From the NCBI GenBank assembly GCA_030760725.1, contig JASWHV010000012.1, positions 37,789,652 through 37,853,651 on the forward strand: a stretch of DNA of 64,000 bases, written 5' to 3'. Made by a program: the position numbers and the translations under genes. Of this stretch, positions 23,601-33,800 are shown piece by piece. Position 1 is the first letter of the stretch, and the number at the start of each line of letters is the position of its first letter. The DNA is from Neostapfia colusana. Its lineage: Eukaryota; Streptophyta; Magnoliopsida; Poales; Poaceae. The notes beneath the pieces are model-generated. The model ran no database searches and had not been told where the DNA came from. It was given only the letters and a program-made list of their open reading frames with translations.

Positions 23601-25202
23601 TGTAGGATCGAAGAGCACATGAAAAACTACCAGAGGGGGTGAATGGTAGATTAAAACTTTTCGCAGCGGAAACAACAAAAACCCCTCAGCAAAAAATCAA
23701 TCGGTTAAAGAAACCATGTGTGCAAGTGTTTTCAAACGTGTTAAACCGTGACAAATCAAGTAGAGAGGTAGAGAATCAAGTCACGGATATAATGCAACAA
23801 GAATCACTTGAAAACACGAAGTAAAACTTGAGATACGATCAAAACATTAAACGAAGATCAATCTGTTCTACCCGATATAAAACAGATCTGCAATGCTGCA
23901 AAGAAACTCGTGTATCTCAAAAACTACAGATCTGAAGCTCGTGAAAATTTCACAGATGATAGAAAATTGAGTTGTGAAGACAAACCAAAAAGAATCACGT
24001 CAATCGGATCTGTAAAACTCGAGTTATGAACGAAACACCGAAGCAACATCGGTCTGTCCAGAAACTCAGCGAGAAAGACTTGACGAACAACAAGTCGGAC
24101 GAACAAGGCACAAAAGCTCCTCGAAACTATGAACTTTATTCAATACAAACACAAGAGGAACAGCCCAAAGTCGTGCACCATGAGCTCTGGCCTCCCTTTC
24201 TTATATAACCAGCTCTATGGCCAATCCAATTCAAACTAGGACACCTACTCCTACTTGGATTCAAACTGTAACTTTCCAATACTGCTCAAGACTCTTCTCT
24301 ACGCAGATAGAAGCAATCTTAAGACTTCCAAACAGCTTAGGAACGTACCAAACATTCCTAAAACAACTCAAATTCGTGACCCACACGAAATCCTATCATA
24401 ACCAACTCAAAACTTTCCATATTTGAGTCAAACACGACTCAGCCGCAGCCTGAGTCCATAACCTAGTCGGTTGGACCTCTCCGACCAATTCTTTACGTCC
24501 ACTTCTCTTCATCACGCCTTGGAACAATGTTGCCACGTCCATGCACTCCTAGCACACGTGCAAACACCTTCCAACGACGTACACGCAACCTTCATATGCA
24601 CTGCCCTTGATCCAAACATGCTGCGCGACCTCCCGATCAACTCAACCACAGCTCCTCCTGAACTTGGTTGTTGGAACCTCTTCTCCTCCCTGAGACTAGT
24701 CCAAGGATCCCGTCACCTGCCATGTCTTGAACTCAAGCAACACCTGCACATGTATAAACAACCAATTCTTCTGAGCACAAGTCCTCGACTTGACTCACGT
24801 TAGTTCGAAAACCACAACACCTTACATGAGCACGTCACATAAGCATGTTGCAAACCATATCAAATGATAACAGCCATAACCACCAAAACACACCAAAAAC
24901 TTAGCAAATTAATACTAAGCAAACCTTCCCATAAAGCAAGTTTGAAACATTGCGAGTTAAAAGCAAAAACAAGACGCTGCAGTTCTACGAGTTGAACTTC
25001 ACGGGAGCTCCCTAAAAACAAGCTCCGGACCTTGCAGAAGCTCTCCGGACCTTGCGTTGGACCTTGCCAACACTTGGCTGACCTAACAAAGAACTTGTCG
25101 GATCTTGTCACAGAAGAATGTTTTGGCAATATTCAAAACTTTGAATGTTAATGCTAACTTTTATCCTAATTGCCAATGTATTCAGCACACATAGGTCTCA
25201 CA
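23601..25202 (-). repeat. 3' LTR of Copia-1
   Basis: On the minus strand it runs from TGTGAGACCT to GATCCTACA. A TATATAA box lies at 24201-24207 on the minus strand. The short ORFs at 24217-24426 and 24471-24803 recur in the other LTR and are not genes. Confidence 0.95.
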
Positions 25203-26186
25203 ATCTCCCCTTGATGAATGCATTGGCAACACCAATTAAAATCCGAACATTGGCTTATGAAAAGTTTTGAAAAGCTTTGAAAACTCATTTCTCCCCCTTT
25301 ATTAATTTCTCCTCATTTTTTAAAATCAGAGAAGGAAGAAAGTGTATAACATATGCAAAGTGTAAAAAAAATCTCTCCTTATACATATTTCTCCCCCTTT
25401 GACAATGTATTCAGCAAGGTTCAAAAGAGAAATTTTTAAATGTTATGAGCATATTATAACATATACATACAAAACAAAGCTCATCCAAGTCATACTATCA
25501 GGTTACTTACACTATCACATCAATGAGATACATAAAGTAGTGTAAGCCATGCTAGAGATCAAATGTATTTTTCAGTTTAAGCAAGTCATGATCTCCCTTA
25601 CTCAACTATTTCAAAACCTGAAAACATGACACTTGTTGCTGCATTTTTATTATTCATAATCATTTAAGGCACAAAGTTGATCATATGATATTTGCAAGAG
25701 ATTATATGCCGCATCAGCCTTATTCTAACCAACCAAGCCAAGCCTATGTCATTTGGCAATCAGAAGCTTAAGGACATGGTTTCAGTCATACACAATTCCT
25801 TCCAAGTTCATATCTTAGTGCAATGATAAGCAATCTCAAAAGAAGAAGTGCGATGCATGCATATTCTCTTGATCTTTTCTTAATTTTTTATTTGAAAACT
25901 CAACATGTGAGCTGATCACTTGATTAATTTTTTATGATTAAAAGCACTTGTGAGCATGCAACAAGTTCAAAACAGCAAGAAAGTTCGATCATGACCAGAT
26001 TTAGTGTAAGTAATTATTCCAATTACTATTCATGGCAAAAACTACAAAATGTATAACATGAGTAATGTAGTAAGAACTTTCAGCCTGTAAAAGGAATCAC
26101 AAAGTCATATATGTATGAAATACTATGCTCATATTATTTTAGTTTCAGATTCACACATAGACTTTCAAAGTTTCAAAAACTCCCTC
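25203..26186 (-). other. Copia-1 3' untranslated region with repeated polypurine tracts
   Basis: About 1 kb between the RNase H stop and the 3' LTR holds no ORF of note and no env-like gene. Near the LTR are three purine-rich tracts on the minus strand, at about 25203-25212, 25290-25301 and 25390-25400 (each AAAGGGGGAGA-like or shorter). Multiple polypurine tracts are a known Sirevirus hallmark. Only the first directly abuts the LTR. Confidence 0.8.
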
Positions 26187-28175
26187 TCAATTTAAGCCAT
26201 GAGGATGCATAACCCCTATTTCACTATGAATGAAACAAAAACGAGTGAAATCCAAAGGTTTTGTAAAAATATCAGCCAATTGTTGTTCGGTATCGACATG
26301 GTGAAGCACAATGTTTCCTTTTTCAACATTATCACAAAGAAAGTGATACCTAATGTCAATGTTCTTAGTTCTAGAGTGTTTCATGGGGTTTTTAGCAATA
26401 CAAATTGCACTAGTGTTATCACAAAACAGTGGAACACTATCTAAATCAACCCCATAGTCCTTAAGTGTTTGAACAATCCAAAGAATTCGTGAGCAAGCGC
26501 TAGCCGCAGCTACATATTCAGATTCGGCCGTGGATTGTGCAACTGAACTTTGTTTTCTAGAGGACCAAGCAACAAGTGAATTATCAAGAAAATGACAAGC
26601 ACCCGAAGTACTTTTCCTATCAATCCTACAACTCCCAAAATCAGCATCCGAAAAAACTTTCAAAGAAACGGTTGAGGAAGAAGGAAGAAAAATGCCAAAT
26701 TCTTGAGTTCCATGTAGGTACCTGAGAATCCTTTTGATGGCTTGGCGATATGAAGCACGTGGAGAAGCTTGAAAACATGCACAAAGACATACGCTGAATT
26801 GTATGTCCGGTCTTGACGCCGTGAGATACAAAAGTGATCCAATCATACTTCTGTATTCTTTTTTATCGACCGGGTCACCATCTTCGTCAAGTTCAAGTGT
26901 TGTTGCTGTTCCCATTGGTGTCCGAAGAGGCTTGCATTTGTCCATGGTGAAGCGCTTAAGAAGGTCCTTTGTATACTTAGTTTGATGCTCAAAAGTTCCT
27001 TCTTTTGTTTGCTTGATTTGCAGCCCCAAAAAGTATGTGAGTTCTCCCATCATACTCATCTCAAATTCTGAACTCATCATAGCTGAAAACTTGGACACGA
27101 GATCATGAGAAGCACAACCAAAGATAATATCATCCACATACACTTGAAGGAATAATGAGTCATTGCCATGCTTAAGTACAAAAAGAGTTTTATCAACCTT
27201 GCACATGGTAAACCCCTTTTCAAGTAAGAATGTTTTTAACCTATCATACCATGCTCTAGGGGCTTGTTTTAGACCGTACAAGTCTTTGGACAGTTTGTAA
27301 ACATGATTAGGAAAATTTGGATTTTCAAAACCCGGTGGCTGCTTAACATAAACCTCCTCCTCTATGTAGCCATTAAGAAAAGCACTTTTAACATCCATTT
27401 GATATAACTTGAAACCTTTAGATGCAGCAAATGCTAATAAAATTCTTATAGCTTCTAATCTAGCAACAGGAGCAAATGTTTCATCAAAGTCTAGACCTTC
27501 AATTTGAGTGAAACCTTGAGCAACCAACCTAGCTTTATTCCTAACCACAACACCATCCTCACTTTGCTTATTTTTAAATACCCATTTAGTTCCAATTAAT
27601 GTGTGACCTTGAGGTGGAGGTACAAGTTTCCAAACATTATTTATTTCAAAATTTTCTAACTCTTCTTGCATGGCATTAATCAAAGATTCATTAGTGAGTG
27701 CGTGTGATATATCCTTGGGTTCAAAAGAAGCAACAAAAGCAGAATGAGCATGAGAGTTTGGATCGCAAAACCTGGACCGAGTGACTCGTTCATGCAAGCT
27801 TCCAATGATTTGTTGTGGAGGATGACTTTTGAGTACTCGGAGGGGAGTAGACACTTCACAAGCACCTTCTTCTTCATGTTCGGACCTTTGATTAGGAGAG
27901 CTTGTTGATTGAGGAAGGTCCGAACCAGCAGTAGTGACTGTTGGTGCTGGTTGTGGTGCAAAATCAGCAGCTTGATCGTTATTTACTTCCGAGTTTTTGG
28001 GCAGCAGCACCACTTCTTCATCTTCTTCAATAAAAATACTCTCCCCCTGCGGATATGGATCCGGACCTGCAATATCGGAGCTAGTACTTGGGCTAGCTTC
28101 ATCAAAAGAAACCTCGCAAGTCTCCACAATTTTTTTAGTGTCAAGTAAAAGCACACGGTAGCCTCTAGATATGAG
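26187..28175 (-). pseudogene. pol: Copia-1 pol, reverse transcriptase and RNase H part
   Basis: The frame is open from about 28172 down to the stop at 26187. Reverse transcriptase motifs are clear: WKLVPPPQGHTLIGTKWVFK, FDETFAPVARLEAIR, LYQMDVKSAFLNG and YVDDIIFG. RNase H follows with FSDADFGSCRIDRKSTSG, SSVAQSTAESEYVAA and a C-terminal HVDTEQQLADIFTKPL, the usual end of plant copia pol. This part is intact, but it is separated from integrase by a one-base shift near 28175 and a TGA near 28248. It would copy element RNA inside the particle if expressed. Confidence 0.9.
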
Positions 28176-29345
28176 ATGGATAACCAAGAAACATGCCATC
28201 AACAGATCTAGCTTCAAATTTATCAAGATTACCATGTTTCTTAACAAATCATTTGCAACCAAAAACCCTAAAGTGTGTAACACTAGGCCTATGTCCAAAC
28301 CGGAGCTCATATGGGGTTTTTCCAAGCTTAGCACGCAAGAAAACACGATTTGAGACATAACAAGCGGTTGCAATTGCGTCAGCCCAAAATTTCCTAGGAG
28401 TTTGATATTCATCAATCATAGTCCTAGCCATCTCAACTAAGGTCCTGTTCTTTCTTTCTACGGCACCATTTTGTTGTGGTACATAGGGTGAAGAGTATTG
28501 ATGATCCTTTCCATTTTCAGCACAAAAGTGATCAAAGGATTGGTTTTTAAATTCAGTTCCGTTATCACTTCTAATTGCTTTTAATGATCCTGGGTGATCA
28601 ATAGATAATCTAAGAAATAAAGTTCTACAATGACTAAAAGCTTCATTCTTAGATGATATAAAATAAACCCAAGAATATCTGGAATAATCATCAACAATCA
28701 CAAGCACATACCATTTACCTCCGAAGGATTGAACACGTGCCGGACCTACTGTGTCAAGGTGTAAAAGTTGTCCCGGTTCAGCTGTCATGGTCATTGTGAG
28801 AGGAGCTTGTGAACCTGCAACAAACTTAGCATGTCTACAAGAAGAGCACACAATATCATTGTCCTTTTTAAGCTTCGGCAGCCCACGTATGCGATCGAGA
28901 GCACTAACACGAGTGAGATGATCAAAGCCTATGTGACCAAGTCTACGATGCCAAAAATATAGATCCTTTGTATCATTAGCAACTAGACACCGATGCTTAG
29001 AAGTTGACAAATCAAAATCAGCTTTAAAAACTCTTCCAAACCTAGACATGTTAAACAAAAGCTCACCTTTTGAATCTACAACCTTGCAGCAATTTTTAGC
29101 AAAGCTAACCTCTAGATTTTCATCTAGCAATTGTGAAACCGAAAGCAAGTTGTATTTCAAATTTTTAACAAGTGCCACATCTTTCAAAGTGTAGAGATTG
29201 TTTACTCTAACCGAACCTTTAGCAATTATGGGAGTAGAAGAGTTCGGCGAAAGTAACATTTTCTACACGTGACACAAAAGAGAGAGAGGAGAACCATTCT
29301 TTGTTACCGGTCATGTGGCGTGAGCAACCTGAATCCACAATCCAA
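28176..29345 (-). pseudogene. pol: Copia-1 pol, protease and integrase part
   Basis: The protease signature DSGCSRHMTG is readable on the minus strand at about 29335-29306, upstream of a frameshift. Integrase is open from about 29259 to 28249. It has the zinc-binding segment HRRLGHIGFDHL with CSSCRHAK, the core DDYSRYSWVYF, SDNGTEF and QQNGAVERKNRTL (the D, D and E catalytic positions), and the C-terminal PYELRFGHRPSVTHFRVFGCK. A TGA then follows where a Cys or similar codon is expected. At least two lesions lie inside this part, so no full integrase can be made. Confidence 0.88.
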
Positions 29346-29371
29346 ATGTTCTCCTTCCTCAAACGTGAAAC

Positions 29372-30437
29372 CTACACAGAAGCACAATACGTCGATGACT
29401 CAATACTGGGGTTAGTTAAAAGACTTTTAGGAATCGAGTACTGAGCCACACGACGTCCAGCAGGAATAACACGCGAAAGCTGAGAAGGTACAGCAGGTTT
29501 ATGAGCCAAACATCGAAAATTTTTGTTCCCGACTACTGACTTAGAAGATGTGTTATATGTAGCATAAAAAACAGTAGGTCCGGGAGCAAGTTTTTGACTC
29601 ATTACAGCAGGTTGCAAGCTCCGAACATTCGGTCTAGCAGATTTTGCTTGGTTGTTATGTGATCTAGCAAGTATTCTTTGTTTCTTATCGTGTTTAGCTA
29701 GTCTATAACAAAAATCCATGACATGACCATCTCTACCACAGTAGGTACAATGAAAAATAACCTTATTATCATGTCTAGATGAGCAAGCAACACGTTTATT
29801 AGAACCCGAATGGGACAGTACTCCTGCAGATTTGAAAATCACCTCTTTTTGTCTAGGAGCTGTTTGAATCAAACCGCTTCCTAATGACCTTACAACTTTA
29901 GGTGGGTGTGCCTTAGCATGAGCATGAGAATTAAAACTTAAACCAGTTTTATCATTACAAGACTTGGAAGAATTCAGCAGCAAGTTTAGGTTCTTATTTG
30001 CATTAGAAAACCGATCTAGTGTCCTATGCATGTCATCAAGTTTATTGGACAGATCAAAGCAGTTTTCACATGAAGTTTTTCCTTTTAGTTTGCAATTTGA
30101 ACAATATTTAACTTCATGCACACGTAAAGCATTGTTCAAATTAGAAATCTCATTCATAGCATCATTTAGTTTCTTATTCAGATCATCACATGAAGAACAA
30201 TGCAAATCAATTGTACAACAACAAGCATCTTTCAATTTTTTATCATTAAGTGCAGCAAGCTCTTTTTTCTTTTCAATTTCAAGTTCAAGTTTATCAAGTG
30301 CAGATGCGTGTGCACTTCTTAAAGAGGATAATTGTTCATAAATCAAATCACATGAGGAACAAGAATCATCACTAGGAATCAAAGTTTTTAAACAATTAAT
30401 TTCAGATTCTAGTGATTCAATTTTAACAGCATTGTTC
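29372..30437 (-). pseudogene. gag: Copia-1 gag, C-terminal Cys-rich coiled-coil part
   Basis: The open stretch (30382-29372) has Lys/Glu/Leu-rich heptads (LELEIEKKKELAALNDKKL), repeated CxxC pairs (CSSCDD, CSNCK, CENC) and a second CCHC knuckle CTYCGRDGHVMDFC at about 29750-29708. Grass Sireviruses are known for an extended gag with coiled coils; the function of this part is not settled. A frameshift near 30410 separates it from the N-terminal part, and another lies between it and protease. Confidence 0.75.
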
Positions 30438-31635
30438 CTAAGTTTTTTTATCCTTTTTCTTCAATATAACAGTGGCACGAGAAATAGCATCACACATTTC
30501 TTCGCAAGTGGGACATACCTCTTCATCGTCACTGTTGTGTTCTGCCTCCTCGGAGCTTGAACTTGATTTGCTCGCCATGCAGCACATATTTGCCATAGCT
30601 TCTTCATCTTCATCACTATCGGTGTCCACATCACTTGAGCCGAAATCTTGAAGTGCAGAGATCATACTATGCACTATGTTGCGCATTGATAAATCTTTCT
30701 TCTTCTTATTCTTTGCAAACGATTTCTTCGGCCTTGTTTTCTTTTCTTCACGTGAAGTCGGACCTGAAAGGTTAGGGCACTCCGTACGAAAATGTCCTGT
30801 CTTACCACATTCAAAACATCGTTGAGGTCCGGAGCTTCCTCTCCTTATAGTTCTCACATTTTGCAATGCTTTTGAGAACCGAGTAGAGATGAGTGCAAGC
30901 TCCTCCTCTGGAAACTCTTCAATCTGTTCAAGGGTTAGAGAGGACATCAAAGAGAGTGCACCACTAGATGATGACTTACTAGAACTAGACATGTCACGTT
31001 GCGGAACAAATGCAATAGACTTGTTGGGGTTTTTACGTGAGATGATGTCAATTTCATGAGTTTTCAATTTAGAATAAAGCACGTCTAAAGTAAGAGAACT
31101 CATGACAGTAGATTCACAAATAGATGTAACTTTCATCTCCCAAATTGACATATCTAATGCTCCTAACAATTGTCTAGCATTTTCAGCATCTGAAAAGTTA
31201 ACATTGACACTACGCAAGTTGCTGAGAATTTTATTAAAGCGAGCAAAAAGGTCGTCAAATTGACTCACCGGGTTGCATCTCAAAACGCATGTATTCTTTC
31301 TTGAACATATCTTGCCTTACCTCCTTGATCGTATTGGATCCTTCATGGTAGTCACAAAGAGCTTTCCAAACATCATATGCAGATCGGAGGTGTGCAACAC
31401 GGTCGAAGTCGCTTTGAGTCAATCCTTGGATGATCAAGTTGCGAGCCTTGTTGTTGTTGTCAACATCTCTCATGTTCGCAGCCATAACTTGATCGTTGGG
31501 TGGTACATCGAAGTTCCGGTAGACCTTTTCCCATATGGTGAAGCCTTGCGCCTGTATGTAGGCCTCCATCCGCGCCTTCCAAACCTGAAAATCGATGCCA
31601 TTGAACACACAAGGTTTTGTGGAGTACTTCTCCAT
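30438..31635 (-). pseudogene. gag: Copia-1 gag, capsid and first zinc knuckle
   Basis: The start at 31635 (MEKYSTKPCVFNGIDFQVWK) is the typical copia gag opening and lies about 50 bp after the primer site. The capsid continues to about 31255, then shifts frame to 31283-30438. There DVLYSKLKTHEIDI, the knuckle CFECGKTGHFRTEC (about 30820-30778) and an acidic Ser/Asp/Glu segment are found. The frameshift between the two ORFs is at about 31255-31283. The protein would form the particle shell and bind RNA. Confidence 0.87.
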
Positions 31636-31682
31636 GATGGTTAGTCAAAACACGTGCAAATCACAAAGATTAGAGCACCTTG

Positions 31683-31694
31683 GCTCTGATACCA
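31683..31694 (-). other. Primer binding site of Copia-1
   Basis: The minus strand reads TGGTATCAGAGC two bases after the 5' LTR, the initiator methionine tRNA site. Confidence 0.93.
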
Positions 31695-31696
31695 AT

Positions 31697-33299
31697 TGTA
31701 GGATCGAAGAGCACGTGAAAAAATACCAGAGGGGGGTGAATGGTAGATTAAAACTTTTCGCAGCGGAAACAACAAAAACCCCTCAGCAAAAAATCAATCG
31801 GTTAAACAAACCATGTGTGCAAGTGTTTTCAAACGTGTTAAACCGTGACAAATCAAGTAGAGAGGTAGAGGATCAAGTCACGGATCTAATGCAACAAGAA
31901 TCACTTGAAAACACGAAGTAAAACTTGAGATACGATCAAAACATTAAACGAAGATCAATCTGTTCTACCCGATATAAAACAGATCTGCAACGCTGCAAAG
32001 AAACTCGTGTATCTCAAAAACTACAGATCCTAAGCTCATGAAAATTTCACAGATGATAGATACTTGAGTTGTGAAGACAACCCAAAAAGAATCACGTCAA
32101 TCGGATCTGTAAAACTCGAGTTATGAACGAAACACCGAAGCAACGTCGGTCTGTCCAAAAACTCGGCGAGAAAGACTTGACGAACAACAAGTCGGACGAA
32201 CAAGGCACAAAAGCTCCTCGAAACTATGAACTTTATTCAATAGAAAAACAAGAGGAACAGCCCAAAGTCGTGCACCACGAGCTCTGACCTCCCTTGCTTA
32301 TATAACCAGCTCTATGGCCAATCCAATTCAAACTAGGACTCCTACTCCTACTTGGATTCAAACTGTAACTTTCCAATACTGCTCAAGACTCTTCTATACG
32401 CAGATAGAAGCAATCTTAAGACTTCCAAACACCTTAGGAACGTCCCAAACATTCCTAAAACAACTCAAATTCGTGACCCACACGAAATCCTATCATAACC
32501 AACTCAAAACTTTCCATATTTGAGTCAAACACGACTCAGCCGTAGCCTGAGACAATAACCTAGTCGGTTGGACCTTTCCGACCAATTCTTTACGTCCACT
32601 TCTCTTCATCATGCCTTGGAACAATGTTGTCACGTCCATGCACTCCTTGCACACGTGCAAACAACTTCCAACGACGTACACGCAACCTTCATATGCACTG
32701 CCCTTGATCCAAACATGCTGCGCGACCTCCCGATCAACTCAACCACAGCTCCTCCCGAACTTGGTTGTTGGAACCTCATCTCCTCCCTGAGACTAGTCCA
32801 AGGATCCCATCACCAGCCATGTCTTGAACTCAAGCAACACCTGCACATGAATAAACAACCAATTCTTCCGAGCACAAGTCCTCGACTTGACTCACGTTAG
32901 TTCGAAAACCACAACACCTTACATGAGCACGTCACATAAGCATGTTGCAAACCATATCAAATGATAACAGCCATAACCACCAAAACACACCAAAAACTTA
33001 GCAAATTAATACTAAGCAAACCTTCCCATAAAGCAAGTTTGAAACATTGCGAGTTAAAAGCAAAAACAAGACGTTGCAGTTCTACGAGTTGAACTTCACG
33101 GGAGCTCCCTAAAAACAAGCTCCGGACCTTGCAGGAGCTCTCCGGACCTTGCGTCAGACCTTGCCAACACTTGGCTGACCTAACAAAGAACTTGTCGGAT
33201 CTTGCCACAGAAGAATGTTTTGGCAATATTCAAAACTTTGAATGTTAATGCTAACTTTTATCCTAATTGCCAATGTATTCAGCACACATAGGTCTCACA
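31697..33299 (-). repeat. 5' LTR of Copia-1
   Basis: Partner of 23601-25202. A minus-strand TATATAA box is at 32298-32304, followed by the transcribed part and the primer site. The right target duplication CTTCT is 33300-33304. Confidence 0.95.
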
Positions 33300-33304
33300 C
33301 TTCT

Positions 33305-33800
33305 ATCGGGGGTTACACCCCGAGATGAAGACGCATCTCGTCCAATGAATTCGCGGCACTTTCAATGATCTCGTGAATGCCGCGATCATGCAAGAAGACG
33401 CTCAGCGAGAATTGGCGGCTGAGCAGCGAAAGCGCAGCACTCCACGTAGCAGTGGGGGTGGTGCTCCCCAGAAATACCGTATGGTGTATCGGACACCATC
33501 CGGTCAGCAGTGGCATCCACCAGCGCGACCTCAGCAGTTCGGGGGTCGTTCATTTCAGCCATCCCTGTTCTGACCGCCGATGCCACTACCGCAACAGCAG
33601 CAGCAGACGTTACCCCGGCCATTTCCACCGCCACAACGCGCCCCGGGTTTCCGTCCGCCGATCAGCGGAGGACCGCCTTGCTACACATGCTTTACGTGTG
33701 GCCAGGCAGGCCATTTCTCGAAGGACTGTCCCCAGGGGCAGCAGAGCAGCGGGCAAGCCCAGTTCCAGGGCGGTGCTCGAGGCCGACCTCAGGTCAAGAA
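33305..33800 (+). pseudogene. Ty3-1 gag, C-terminal fragment with zinc knuckle
   Basis: The reading resumes directly after the Copia-1 duplication in the frame of the 23450-23600 piece. It has NDLVNAAIMQEDAQRELAAE, a basic Ser/Pro/Gln-rich linker and the knuckle CFTCGQAGHFSKDC from 33688. TGA codons at 33346-33348 and 33571-33573 interrupt it. Both can be explained by CGA to TGA, a change expected from deamination of methylated CpG. Nucleocapsid of this kind packages the element RNA. Confidence 0.9.

Larger units (their letters stand above)
23601..33299 (-). mobile_element. Copia-1: complete Sirevirus-like Ty1/copia element (9.7 kb), minus strand
   Basis: The LTRs are 1602 and 1603 bp (23601-25202 and 31697-33299) with a perfect CTTCT duplication. 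Read on the minus strand, the order is 5' LTR, primer site, gag, protease, integrase, reverse transcriptase and RNase H, the Ty1/copia order. Sirevirus traits are the long gag with a coiled-coil-like Cys-rich segment and a zinc knuckle, a noncoding stretch of about 1 kb before the 3' LTR, and several polypurine tracts there. The LTRs differ by roughly 2-3% by eye. Coding is broken by several frameshifts and stops, so the copy is probably dead. Confidence 0.93.

Noticed and set aside
24217..24803. ORFs in the Copia-1 LTR that recur at 32314-32900
   Set aside because: Conserved only as part of the LTR pair. They diverge like noncoding sequence and have no domain.
25203..26186. Possible env-like ORF in Copia-1, as in some Sireviruses
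   Set aside because: No ORF with signal peptide or membrane segments is present between RNase H and the 3' LTR.
26199..28353. Plus-strand ORFs antisense to Copia-1 pol
   Set aside because: Shadows of the coding frame on the minus strand. No independent start context or domain.
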